This document shows positions 27,733 to 36,978 of a stretch of 46,598 bases of DNA, piece by piece. Each line of letters begins with the position of its first letter. Position 1 is the first letter of the stretch. The notes beneath the pieces were generated by a model. It made no database searches and was not told the DNA's origin. It saw only the letters and a list, made by a program, of their open reading frames with translations. The stretch comes from Prorocentrum cordatum (taxonomy: Eukaryota > Sar > Dinophyceae > Prorocentrales > Prorocentraceae). Both the position numbers and the translations under genes were made by a program. The stretch is taken from the NCBI GenBank assembly GCA_963575745.1, contig CAUYUJ010015688.1, positions 271,501 to 318,098 on the forward strand, written 5' to 3'.

Positions 27733-28542
27733 ATGACTTGCGAATGGCCCATGTACTATCTTCGAATTGCTCGCGATGTCGCGATTGCAGAGATGATGCG
27801 CGTGCAAAACCAGGGTGTCATTAGCGCGCCGTTCATGGCGCCCCCCGCCCTTCGAAGCCCGCGCGCCCCCCTTTTCGCGCCGCCCCCAGCCAGGAAGCGC
27901 CCCGGCGCCGCCGGGGCGGCCGCCGAGGCTGCCGCGCGCGCGCGGCCAGCTGCAGCCAGGCGCGCCTCCCGCCACCCCTTCCCCCGCCTCCCTCCCCTCC
28001 TGTTCGATCCTGCCTCCAACCCTCCATTGCGCGCCCCCCCCCCCCCCCCGAGCCGAGGGCCGACGACGGCCGACGCGGCCGCGGCGGCAGCGGCAATGGC
28101 AGCAGCAGCAGATGCACCGGCAGCGCCCGCGCCATCAGCAGCGGCAGCAGCAGCAGCGGCAGCAGCAGTAGCAGCGGCAGCTCCAGCAGATGATGACGGC
28201 GGTGTCAAGACGCCAGGGCTGCAGCAGGGGAAGCAGAGGCGGCAGATCAAGGGCACGAAGACGCCAATGGCGCTAGAGAAGCAGCAGATCAAGGCGACGA
28301 GATCCATCGGAAACCAGTTTGATCGATACAGCCCGAAATCGGAGGGCGGACGAGGAAAAGACGCCATGGATCGGGGGGGGGGGGGCGAGGGCGCTTTCGA
28401 GGAGAGGGCTGGGGGGAGATCGAGGGGCGGCGGGCGCGCTCCGCAGGCGATGTACACGCGCGGCATCAGGGACGAGGCGGTGCGGTTCATCGAGGGCGGC
28501 AGCAGCAAGAGGGTGTTCGCCGAGAGCGTCGACAAGGGTTAG
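27733..28542 (+). CDS. Ala-rich hypothetical protein, weak
   Basis: 269 residues from an ATG at 27733. The middle is a long poly-Ala region encoded by GCA/GCG runs. The C-terminal third looks more like real protein (KTPMALEKQQIKATRSIG, then MYTRGIRDEAVRFIEGG and KRVFAESVDKG). It could be the 3' exon of a plus-strand gene with noise in front. No family is recognised, and the antisense strand is also open for most of this length. Confidence 0.25.
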   Translation: MTCEWPMYYLRIARDVAIAEMMRVQNQGVISAPFMAPPALRSPRAPLFAPPPARKRPGAAGAAAEAAARARPAAARRASRHPFPRLPPLLFDPASNPPLRAPPPPPSRGPTTADAAAAAAAMAAAADAPAAPAPSAAAAAAAAAAVAAAAPADDDGGVKTPGLQQGKQRRQIKGTKTPMALEKQQIKATRSIGNQFDRYSPKSEGGRGKDAMDRGGGGEGAFEERAGGRSRGGGRAPQAMYTRGIRDEAVRFIEGGSSKRVFAESVDKG

Positions 28543-28544
28543 GC

Positions 28545-29175
28545 CAGGTCGGTGCTGCTCCTCCTCCTGCTGATGCTCCTGTTCCTTTTATTTCTCCTCC
28601 TCGTCCATCTGATGCTGCTCCTCCCTTCCTACTTCTGTCATTCGGAAGTCTCCCTGCAGCGTCCTGATTGCTCTCCTCCAGCATGGGTTGATGATGCTCC
28701 TCCCCCTTCTCCTGTAATGAGATCGAGGAGGGAACTGCCTCTCGTATCCTCATCCCAGGTGGGCAAACGGCCGCGCGCGGCAGCTGACCGACACCGCCGT
28801 GCTCGGGCGCGGCTTCGCGGTCGAGGACGAGACGGCTGAAGGCGCCAGCGCGCCCGCGGCGCCCGCAGCCTCGGGCGCGGCGCGGGCGGGCCAGGTTCAT
28901 CTGGGAGCGGGGAAAGCGAGGTGGCCTGATTACGGGTGGCGTAGCGGGGTGGCTTCGCATGATCACGGGCCATCTCGCGCTCGCGCGCTCCTTTTCATGG
29001 GGCCCCCCCGCGGTCGCCCGCCCCGCCGCCGCCCGACTCTGGATTTTCTGCGGGGGCATTCGGAAAATATCGCTGGCGTCGCCTGCCAGCTTTCCCCGCC
29101 CATCCGCGCCCTCCACCGCCCGACCCCCCGAGGAATCGTGGGGGCGTGGCTCTGAAGATCCAGGCCCTGAGGGGC
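28545..29175. other. No supported gene
   Basis: CTCCTC-rich sequence at the start, then GC-rich sequence open in several frames with no clear protein character. Confidence 0.4.
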
Positions 29176-29177
29176 CT

Positions 29178-29262
29178 ATATATATATACATATACATATA
29201 CATACATACGTACATACATACATATACATGTATATATACATATATACACACAAATGTAAATC
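29178..29262. repeat. (TA/CATA)n microsatellite
   Basis: Alternating TATATA, CATACATA and TACATA units over about 85 bases. Confidence 0.9.
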
Positions 29263-29425
29263 AATGGCGTTAGCGTCGCCGCCGGAGTGCGTCGAGCCCC
29301 GCTGAGGCAGCGCTGGGCGCCTAAAGCGGCGCCCTTCCTCCCCGCCAGCCGAAAACCGACGTCGGGCGTTTTGCCCGACGCAGGCCCGCCCCCAAGCGCG
29401 CGCCATCGCGTCGCGGGGCGCGCAG

Positions 29426-29935
29426 TTGGATGCCGGCTGCGCGCGAGGGGGCGACGTCGAGTCGAAGCCCCCCGCGAAGGAGGCGCGGCTCGCCGAGCAG
29501 CTCAGGGCAATGGGCTTCGAGCGCGAGGTGACGAGCGGGAAGAGCGATGATTCGGGGTTGTTTCGGGGCCCTTTCCCCCCGCGCCCCCAGGTCGTTGCGT
29601 TCGAATTTGCCATTCGTGATGCCCAGGTCGCTTCATGGCCCGTCGCCTGACGCGCGCGCAGACGCACCCAGGCGCGCACATGCAAAGACACGCGCACACA
29701 GAGACGCGCGCGGAGAGGCACGCGCGGGGGCTTGGTCGTCGGCGTCGGCCTCCAGCGGGTCGGCCCGAATGGCGCTGTCGAGCACGGCGAGCACGTCGGC
29801 GAGCTGGCGGGCGAGATTGCCCGCGTGCTCGACGAGGCGCGATCGCGCTATCTCTCGGGGAGGTCTCCCCTCGCGCGCGGCCCGCTCGCCCCGCCGCTGG
29901 CCCGGGCATCCCCTGCGATGACCGTTCCCCGCTAA
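29426..29935 (+). other. Two exon-like plus-strand segments
   Basis: Two separate open stretches have natural-looking helical composition: about 29450-29560 (AKEARLAEQLRAMGFEREV) and about 29750-29860 (HVGELAGEIARVLDEARSR). They lie in different frames with GC-rich noise between, so they could be exons or remnants of one plus-strand gene. There is no ATG in either. Family unknown. Confidence 0.25.
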
Positions 29936-30331
29936 TGGCCCCATAGTGGCCCCGCCAGTGGCCCCCGCGAGCTTGGCCCACGTGGCCTCGTGGTGAATTT
30001 GACCTGCTGCAGTCGCGCGTCACTATGATGCCTGCGTGATTTTTTGACGCGCGCGCGCGTGTCCTAGCATATATAGTTCATGAGATTCGAATGGCTATCT
30101 TCTCTTCTTTCTATCGCATTGCCTCGGCTGCAGAGATCGCCTACTCGATCGCGCGCAGGTGGTGGCGCGCCAGTTTAGCCAGGCCCGAATATTGTGAGGC
30201 AGGGGCCTCCGTGAGCTCAAGCTCCTTACCCCAGTCGAGCCCCGCCTCCGCGCCCCCTCCCCCGATCGCCCGCCCCCCTCGCCATCGCCCCCTCGCCCCA
30301 TCTCGCCCCCCCCGATCAAAGTCAGGAAGCC

Positions 30332-30662
30332 ATGCGTCGAGATTGCGAGATTGGCCTGGGATTTCAGCATCAGAGTGCACGGATTTCAGCATCCGTCTCG
30401 AGGGGTCCGCATCCCCGCCCTCGGCCCGTATCCCCATCCCAAGGTCCCCGTGAACTTCCGTGGCCGCGTGGGCTCGCGTCGACGCGCGCAGTTCGCGCAT
30501 GTCGAATCCGATGGGTCTCGCCGACAAGCCCCCTCCGCAGCGCATTCCGCCGCGACGCGTGCACTGTGGGCCATCGCCGCCAACGATGCCGCCGCCATCT
30601 CATCTGACACCGCAGGGCTCAGTGCCAGAGGACCAAACAGCAACGCCATGGGGCGCAGCTGA
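30332..30662 (+). other. Exon-like segment after a polypyrimidine-AG
   Basis: A C-rich tract of more than 60 bases ends in GATCAAAGTCAG near 30330, as a splice acceptor would. The downstream frame then reads naturally (KPCVEIARLAWDFSIRVHGF, then FRGRVGSRRRAQFAHVE) to a TGA at 30660-30662. A CAG/CATCAG-rich low-complexity stretch follows. A terminal exon is plausible; no family is recognised. Confidence 0.3.
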
Positions 30663-30664
30663 GA

Positions 30665-30965
30665 ATGACCAGCGCATCAGCACGCAGCAGCATCACCAAG
30701 CAGCGCCATCAGTCGCAGCGCCCCCAGCACAGCAGGCAACTGCACAGGCGGCCTGAGCGCCGCCAGCAGCACCGCAGGAAGCTGCATCATCGGCCTCAGC
30801 GCAACGGCGCCGACGCGCGCAGATGAAGCAACGGCATCAGCGCCGTCAGCAGAACCAGGGACAGCAGTGTTAACGCCATCAGCGCAGCCGCCAGCATTTG
30901 CAGCAGCCGCCTCATCGTCGCCAGGAAGCGCGCACCCGCCAGCAAAGGCACGACCGAGGCCGAGG
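30665..30965. repeat. CAGC/CATCAGCG-rich low-complexity region
   Basis: Imperfect GCATCAGCGC and CAGCAGCA units. It is open in several frames as Ala/Ser/Thr-rich peptides; no supported gene. Confidence 0.5.
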
Positions 30966-31509
30966 AGGATCGGGGAGACGTAAGACTCGGGTACGCTGGA
31001 ACTCTGGGTTGCCTTTTTTGTAGTTACGACCGCGTCCTGAGTTTTGACGGTCCAATTTCGCGGGACGTATCCAGCGGGAGTTCGCGTCAAATTCCAGATT
31101 GGGTCTCGTTATTTCTATGATGGCCCGATCTTTTCAACCAAAATCCCCCGGACCCGAGTCTCGCGCGCATCTCCGAAAGTCCTGGGAGCGAGCCGCGCGT
31201 CGACGGCGCGGTCGACCCGGGCGGGCCCGACACCTCTAGGGCAGAGCCGAGCGAGGGCTTCGGGGTCGAGCACCGCGGAGACCCGCACGAGCGCATCCTG
31301 AACGTTGATGGGGTTGCACAGCGAGGAGCTCAACGTTTTCATCCGTCGATGGACGCACTCGTTTCCTGGCCGACATGGGCGCGCGGCAACTCCGCGCGAT
31401 GCGCCATTTCGCGGCCAGCATCGCCGAGGGCGGGCCCCTGTCGTCGACCGCGCTGCCCCGCCCGACCCGCTTCTCCATGCCCCCCTTCCTCCAGGGCCCC
31501 CCAGTGCGC

Positions 31510-31510
<1 letters not shown>
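30966..31510. other. Spacer ahead of the retroelement, no supported gene
   Basis: Less repetitive sequence; short plus-strand open stretches look partly protein-like but change frame often. It may be the 5' region of the retroelement or the end of the flanking DNA. Confidence 0.35.

Positions 31511-31577
<67 letters not shown>
31511..31577. repeat. (TC)n microsatellite
   Basis: About 33 perfect TC dinucleotides, ending 159 bases before the ORF1 start codon. It could lie in the 5' untranslated part of the retroelement. Confidence 0.95.
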
Positions 31578-31578
<1 letters not shown>

Positions 31579-31735
31579 GTCTCGGCTCGAGAGTGCCCTG
31601 CACTCAGACCGCAGCCGCGACGCGAAGCGCCCCGCCTCGGAGCCAGTCTCCCAGGCCTCGCGAGACCGGAGGGGCCCCAGCAGGACCCTACTGATTCGCG
31701 TCACCTCCTTCCCTCCCACCAGAGCGCCCGCCGCA

Positions 31736-34303
31736 ATGGCCCCCGCCAAGCCGGAGCGCCGTCGCTCTTCCAAGCAGCCGCCGAGCTCACGTCCTGCAGC
31801 TGAAGGATCCCTCCTCCAACGCAAACAGGACTGCATTGCAGCTTTCAAGCAAGCGGGGTCTGACCGCCCCACAGCCGCATACAACGGGCTCGCCGAGCTG
31901 AACGCGGACGAGCTGCAGGCCACGTACGACATGCACAAGACCAACACCAAGAAGCTCGGCAGTGCCTTGATTCGCATGTGTGCCGCCAACCAGATCAGCT
32001 ACACGCTGGATCACCACCAGCGCAGCAAGCCTAAGCGCAATGGTGGTGACACATCCTACCCACCAGCTGCGTCCGCACGTCTTCAGGCTGCGGACGCCAA
32101 ATTTATTGCCTTGGACCCGGCCTTCTGGAAGGTCCCAGTCCTGGCCGAACCCACATCACTCGACGACGGCAAGACGTACAAGCCCAGCATCAGCCTCCAC
32201 GACTACGAGAGCGGCGAGCGGCTGCTGCAGCACCATCTCGAGCAGGGTAAGCGTACCACGGGTCAGCTCGCGATCGCTGTCATGGGCCCAAAAAACGACA
32301 ACTACGTCGGCACCGAGCTCGCCGTCCCCGTGCTGAAGCGCCACCCCAAGGCGCCCAAAGTGGTTCACACGCACGTCCCCGTGACCGTGTACCAGCTGGG
32401 CACCAAGGAAGTCGCCTGCACGGAAAAAGTAGCCGTCGCCACCATCGATCCTGCCGACCACGTATGCTGGATTCGGGTGACCATACATGAAACCGAAGCC
32501 ATCGCCGCAGTCCCCTCCATGCATCAGGCCTTCGAGGATCAGTTCTCGGGAGGCGCCCCCGTGAACGGTGGTCCACGCGCCAAGGGTCCTTTCCGAGGGG
32601 ATTCCGCTCCACAGGACAAGGCGCGCCAAAACCAAAAGCACAGGGAGTCTAAGAAAGACGCTCGCCGCCAGGAGCTCGACAGTCAGCTTCAGGACACCTT
32701 CAAGGCCCTTTTCCACGGCAACTTTAAAGCCGTCACCATCCTCGAACCCTGCAAAAGTCTAGGCAGGTACGGATCGGGCGTCGGAAAAAGGTCCCTGGCT
32801 GCCACTTTCGGCGTCAGTCTTCAAGCAGTTGGCAAGGTCTTGGCGGGTTCGGGGCAACTCGGCGCCACCTACGACCTCAGCAACGTAGGTGCGGACGAGC
32901 CCACTGCAGACAAGTACCAGACCGTGTGGTTCCCCGAGGACCAGCCCATCACGATGGCAGAGGCGTTTCAGAAGTCGGTGGACTTCAAAGCCCTAGGAGT
33001 CGTCAGGCACGGCAAGTCAGGCTTATTGGGGATCCGTGTTGCACGTGGGTCAGACGCCGCCAAGGCCGCTGCCGTCAGCATCCGTGGCTGTGAAGCCACT
33101 CTCGCCAAGACGCGATACCGCATCACGGGCATTGCGGCACGCCATGCCACGCTGACCCAGCTTGCTAAGACTCTCACGGGCCCGTCCGTCAAATGGGACT
33201 GTGAGGTCTACCACACCGCCTGGGACCCAGCCACTTCGGCGCAGTTTGCCTTAGTGCGCGCTCATCGTCCCCCACCCACATATACGGTACAGGTCGCAGG
33301 GTGCCCCATCCCGTGGAGCATCACCGAGGCCCCGTTGGCTGAGGTCGTGCCGAAGAGGGACAACGTTACCATTGTCACCCCTACCACTATCACAGAGCCT
33401 GTGACGCCGCCCGCCCGTGGTGGCGGCTTCAGCCCCGCCACGGGCACACTCCTAACCAAAGCGGCCCAGAGCCCCTACCTCCACGACCTCATGACTGCCA
33501 CGCCCAAAGGCAAGGGCGTCGCACCGCTCCCGATCCCCAAGGAGGAGCCTTTAGCCAAGCGCCACCGATCCTCCAGCGGGAAACGCGACGCCACGCCGCA
33601 CGCAAGATCACACGGCGCTCCAGGCCGCAGCTCCTCTGCACCCCCGCACGGCACGGATGGAGCTGCCGAGCAGACGGCCGTCCAAGGACCAGGTGGGGAC
33701 GGGCATGACCCGCAACCTGGCACGGTGGCGGCCGAAGGTGGGGGCCACACGGAAGGGCACGCTGACGCAGCCGCCGAGGTACCAGGCGACGTCGAGATCC
33801 TCTCATCAGAGGATGAATTCAGCGTGGCATCGCGCGAACCGAACACCCTCGGCGAACGCTTCGCTACGGCCCCTAAACTGTCAGATGCCGCTACGACCCG
33901 CATCCAACACATGGAACAACAGCACGAGCTGCTTGCCAACACGGTGGACAACATGCAGGTCCAGCTTGCGGGCGTTCTCTCATCCCAGGCCACACTCACG
34001 GAGCACGTTTCAGGTTTGGAACGAGGGCTTGCCACCGTCGTCACTCAGCAACAGACGGCAACTACCGAAGCTGCTGCACTGCGTGGTGACATCCAGGCCC
34101 TCCTCGGGCACCTCACGGGGGGCACCATCCACCTGCCCCAGGTGGCCACCCTCGAAACCAAAAAGGAGGAAGCTGCACCAGTTGCTGATCCCGTGGCTGT
34201 CTGCGGGTGGATCGACCAGCCAGGCCAGGTCACCCCAGGGACGGGGCCCCCAGGGGCTGACAAAGGCAAATACAAGGGGCGGGTCACGCAGGAACCCTAT
34301 TGA
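31736..34303 (+). CDS. Retroelement ORF1, coiled-coil protein
   Basis: 855 residues from ATG 31736 (MAPAKPERRRSSKQPP), uninterrupted. The N-terminal 30 residues are basic. A large folded-looking region follows (about 40-540: LDPAFWKVPVLAEPTSL, GQLAIAVMGPKNDNYVG, TVWFPEDQPITMAEAF). GGFSP occurs at 563-567, then a Pro/Ser-rich low-complexity stretch. Near the C-terminus lies a heptad-like coiled coil (about 715-795, MEQQHELLANTVDNMQVQL onward). LINE ORF1 proteins typically bind element RNA and oligomerise through coiled coils, so an RNP-forming role is the natural guess. I see no CCHC knuckle or obvious RRM. It is the best preserved ORF of the element. Confidence 0.7.
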   Translation: MAPAKPERRRSSKQPPSSRPAAEGSLLQRKQDCIAAFKQAGSDRPTAAYNGLAELNADELQATYDMHKTNTKKLGSALIRMCAANQISYTLDHHQRSKPKRNGGDTSYPPAASARLQAADAKFIALDPAFWKVPVLAEPTSLDDGKTYKPSISLHDYESGERLLQHHLEQGKRTTGQLAIAVMGPKNDNYVGTELAVPVLKRHPKAPKVVHTHVPVTVYQLGTKEVACTEKVAVATIDPADHVCWIRVTIHETEAIAAVPSMHQAFEDQFSGGAPVNGGPRAKGPFRGDSAPQDKARQNQKHRESKKDARRQELDSQLQDTFKALFHGNFKAVTILEPCKSLGRYGSGVGKRSLAATFGVSLQAVGKVLAGSGQLGATYDLSNVGADEPTADKYQTVWFPEDQPITMAEAFQKSVDFKALGVVRHGKSGLLGIRVARGSDAAKAAAVSIRGCEATLAKTRYRITGIAARHATLTQLAKTLTGPSVKWDCEVYHTAWDPATSAQFALVRAHRPPPTYTVQVAGCPIPWSITEAPLAEVVPKRDNVTIVTPTTITEPVTPPARGGGFSPATGTLLTKAAQSPYLHDLMTATPKGKGVAPLPIPKEEPLAKRHRSSSGKRDATPHARSHGAPGRSSSAPPHGTDGAAEQTAVQGPGGDGHDPQPGTVAAEGGGHTEGHADAAAEVPGDVEILSSEDEFSVASREPNTLGERFATAPKLSDAATTRIQHMEQQHELLANTVDNMQVQLAGVLSSQATLTEHVSGLERGLATVVTQQQTATTEAAALRGDIQALLGHLTGGTIHLPQVATLETKKEEAAPVADPVAVCGWIDQPGQVTPGTGPPGADKGKYKGRVTQEPY

Positions 34304-34474
34304 AGGTGCCTCAGAGAGCCCGCCTCAGCCCTCCGAGGAAGCGCCTTCAGAGGCATCCCTTCTCACTTCTCGTCGTACCTCCTCCTTGCTATATCATGTC
34401 ATTTTTGGCAGCAGCACGAGCAAGCTACCTGGTGTAGGGACACCTGTCATCTTGCTGTGGGTGTGTTTGTTGCA
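34304..34474 (+). other. ORF1-ORF2 spacer
   Basis: About 170 bases without a gene between the TGA of ORF1 and the first ATG of ORF2. It is moderately AT-richer than the ORFs. ORF2 is open slightly upstream through GTG codons. Confidence 0.5.
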
Positions 34475-36004
34475 ATGTACATGAGCATGCAGGGGTACCT
34501 AAAGATGCGTGCTGACATGCAGCTTTTGGCTCATCGCTCGCGCCGCCCGCCAGGCCTCGCCATCATGTGGCGCCTTGCTCGCAGCCTGGCCCTCCCCTCG
34601 CTCGCTGGAGCACACCCGTCTTCAGGCGGTGCGCCCCAGCATGGAGGTGGGTTTCTCCTGCAGCACGTGGAACGTGCGTCCCTTTTCTACCTCTACGATG
34701 ACAGCATCTACAAGTACGATCACTGCACCATTTTGGACCCGATCGTGAACGGCACCGCTGCCGCGAGTCCGTGCAGTATTGGCCAGGCACACAGTGGCGG
34801 CTTCAGCCCCGCTGTTGTGCCCCGCTATTGCCCTACGGGTCCCACCACTCCCATGCGAGATAGGGGCGAACCCGAGGAAGACCCTGCTTTCTGGCACCTG
34901 ATGATGATCCGCGCCCGGCTCATACCGTGTGCTGCGGCGTGGGCACCAGGTGAGGATAACCAGGACATGTTCTGGGCATGGCTCGAGGACTGCGTCCCGT
35001 ACATCCTGGCGACGCTCCATCTGCCACAGTACGATCACCTCTTCCTTGAGGCGTCCGAGGACACCACCGACGCCCTGCGTCATCGCACCGCGGTCGACAT
35101 GTGCGAGGACATCTGGCACAGAGCGGGCCCCGACAGGCAGCGCATCAACCGCAACCTCACTCGGATCCAGAGCAGCCGCGAGTACGCCACCCGCTATTTC
35201 GGCCTCCTTCTGGAGTATCAGGGCGCTCGTGCCACGCTCGTTGGCCCTGAGGCTTTCATGGCACCTTTGCCGCCATACCTCTCACGGGCCCATGCTCTGC
35301 TGCCAAGAGGTCTCCCTCCACCCGACCATGACGCCATGGCGTACCTCGCTGATGTTATCCTGCACCAACCGCCAGACATGCTGCCGCTCGTCGAGGCGGA
35401 GCTCGCTGCGGCGCCGACGGACGGCACCGATCAGGCCGCAGAAGATCCCGTATCATGGCTGCTCCAGCACATCGCGGCCAGCGATATCGGCAATACATCC
35501 ATGGACTCGTTCCACGCGTCGGAGGATAGCCAGGACGACATCGATATCCAGGATCGAGACGGCACGATACCATCAGGCGACTCGGCTCAGCGTGACCGCG
35601 ACAGTGAGCCTTACTTTGGGCTCGCCCCGTGGCAAAGCAGTGCGCCCCACACCTCAGATCAGGCCGACCCTTGTGCGCGGCTCAACGACGCTGAAGGCGT
35701 CACTGCCGCTGATGTGACTAGCCATTCCACTGCTTCGCCAGCTCATGCCAGTCCGTGCAGTGGCGGCTTCAGCCCCGCTGCACCACTGGCTAGACCTGGA
35801 CATCCCCAGACCGCAGGAGGTGACAACGTGACTGACTCCAACCCCAGTGCCATCGACCACTGGCAGGCCGACATCGACAACGACCCCATCGATGATGAAC
35901 ACCCAGATGCCAGCGGTCCCACGAGCCCCAGCACAGCTCAGCGGCATCACGACATTGTGGCTGCCTCATCTGCCTCCTGGTGGCCACGCACGCCATCGCG
36001 ATAG
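34475..36004 (+). CDS. Retroelement ORF2, unidentified acidic protein
   Basis: About 509 residues from ATG 34475 (MYMSMQGYLKMRADMQ), uninterrupted, ending in TAG at 36002-36004. The N-terminal 45 residues are Met/Leu/Arg-rich. The centre looks folded and Trp/Asp-rich (APGEDNQDMFWAWLEDCVP, LHLPQYDHLFLEAS, YATRYFGLLLEYQGA), and the C-terminal part is disordered and acidic. It carries two GGFSP pentapeptides (34796-34810 and 35762-35776), each close to an SPCS tetrapeptide. The family is not recognised; it is not one of the usual LINE proteins. Its position between ORF1 and the enzymatic part suggests an accessory element protein. Confidence 0.55.
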   Translation: MYMSMQGYLKMRADMQLLAHRSRRPPGLAIMWRLARSLALPSLAGAHPSSGGAPQHGGGFLLQHVERASLFYLYDDSIYKYDHCTILDPIVNGTAAASPCSIGQAHSGGFSPAVVPRYCPTGPTTPMRDRGEPEEDPAFWHLMMIRARLIPCAAAWAPGEDNQDMFWAWLEDCVPYILATLHLPQYDHLFLEASEDTTDALRHRTAVDMCEDIWHRAGPDRQRINRNLTRIQSSREYATRYFGLLLEYQGARATLVGPEAFMAPLPPYLSRAHALLPRGLPPPDHDAMAYLADVILHQPPDMLPLVEAELAAAPTDGTDQAAEDPVSWLLQHIAASDIGNTSMDSFHASEDSQDDIDIQDRDGTIPSGDSAQRDRDSEPYFGLAPWQSSAPHTSDQADPCARLNDAEGVTAADVTSHSTASPAHASPCSGGFSPAAPLARPGHPQTAGGDNVTDSNPSAIDHWQADIDNDPIDDEHPDASGPTSPSTAQRHHDIVAASSASWWPRTPSR

Positions 36005-36006
36005 CA

Positions 36007-36978
36007 ATGCCGTACAAGGACCAGATCGATGGATACTTGCCGACCCCGAGCCGAGACCCCAGCTACCGACAACGACGACGACGCCAAGCGACGGCACCAG
36101 GCCCATCGGTGTCCACTATATTCCGACGCAAAACGACATACTATGTCACGTCCACATTGAGGGCCACTCTCAAATGGACCAGCGATAAACTCAAAGATGG
36201 TGTCTCGGGCGGAGCCACTGCAGTCGGGGTCGGCCTCGGGGGCGTCCTTAAATGGGCCAGCGGCAAGCTAGGGGCTATAGCCACGGGTGGAGTTGTGTGT
36301 GGTCTTCTACTCGTCGGTGCCAAACTTCTTGCCCAGGGAGCTGTCGGACACGTAGGCGCCCGCATATGTGCGCGGGCCCTGGACTCATCCACTGCCCATG
36401 GTGCCTCCGCTGTTGCCAACCGAGCAGGAAGCCGAAGGACGAGGCCACACACAAAATGCCGTGCACGCTCGCCGACGAACACGACGACCAGCAGGTGCAC
36501 GCACTCCGACATCCGCTGCTTCAGGAACACTACGCCGCAGCTGTTGCCGCCGCAGTCGCCGACGTCACCACCGCCACCACCGCCGCCATCGCTGAAGTCA
36601 CAGCCGCCGTATCGCGAGCCTCGTCTGTCACACCAAGATCGACCAGCCCGACGCCACGAGACGGCTCCAAGAACGGCACGACATTCGGTAACCTACCGAC
36701 CAACGAGGATGCCACAGCACACGGCAGCGACACCGAGCCAAGGGAAACGAGTGAGCGCACCCATGGCAGCCCGTGGTCCATCTTCCGACACGCTGACGCT
36801 CGTGGTTCCTCCCCCGACGCGGACACCCAACCACCACGACGGCGAGCACGCTATGCATCACCTGACAGGCCCCAGGCGCCTTCAGGCCCTGGTACGCCTT
36901 ACACTGCCCTCAAGCCACCGACACGCAACTCACGCAACACCATCCAGCGTGACCCAGCGGTCCCCGAGCCGCCGATGA
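36007..36978 (+). CDS. Small ORF with glycine-rich hydrophobic segment, two bases after ORF2
   Basis: The ATG at 36007 follows the ORF2 stop after only two bases. The first about 60 residues are basic (YRQRRRRQATAPG), then a Gly/Ala/Val/Leu stretch at about residues 68-118 (GGVVCGLLLVGAKLLAQGAV) could be one or two membrane helices. The frame runs to 36978. Beyond about 36456 it is probably a shadow of the next ORF, whose frame lies at -1, because the translation turns into Pro/Arg/Thr noise. The real product may be a short membrane protein, or the N-terminal part of the next protein joined by a -1 shift. Confidence 0.4.
   Translation: MPYKDQIDGYLPTPSRDPSYRQRRRRQATAPGPSVSTIFRRKTTYYVTSTLRATLKWTSDKLKDGVSGGATAVGVGLGGVLKWASGKLGAIATGGVVCGLLLVGAKLLAQGAVGHVGARICARALDSSTAHGASAVANRAGSRRTRPHTKCRARSPTNTTTSRCTHSDIRCFRNTTPQLLPPQSPTSPPPPPPPSLKSQPPYREPRLSHQDRPARRHETAPRTARHSVTYRPTRMPQHTAATPSQGKRVSAPMAARGPSSDTLTLVVPPPTRTPNHHDGEHAMHHLTGPRRLQALVRLTLPSSHRHATHATPSSVTQRSPSRR

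Noticed and set aside
31511-31577. (TC)n tract as a promoter initiator of the retroelement.
   Set aside because: Position is suggestive, but nothing besides a common microsatellite is visible; kept only as a repeat.
34526-34535. TTTTGGCTCA matches part of the dinoflagellate spliced leader.
   Set aside because: Ten bases inside the ORF2 coding frame, without the rest of the leader or an acceptor; chance is sufficient.
35980-36006. An in-frame ATG at 35980, upstream of 36007, for the membrane-segment ORF.
   Set aside because: It lies inside the end of ORF2; the ATG at 36007 after the ORF2 stop gives a simpler arrangement, though the earlier one cannot be excluded.
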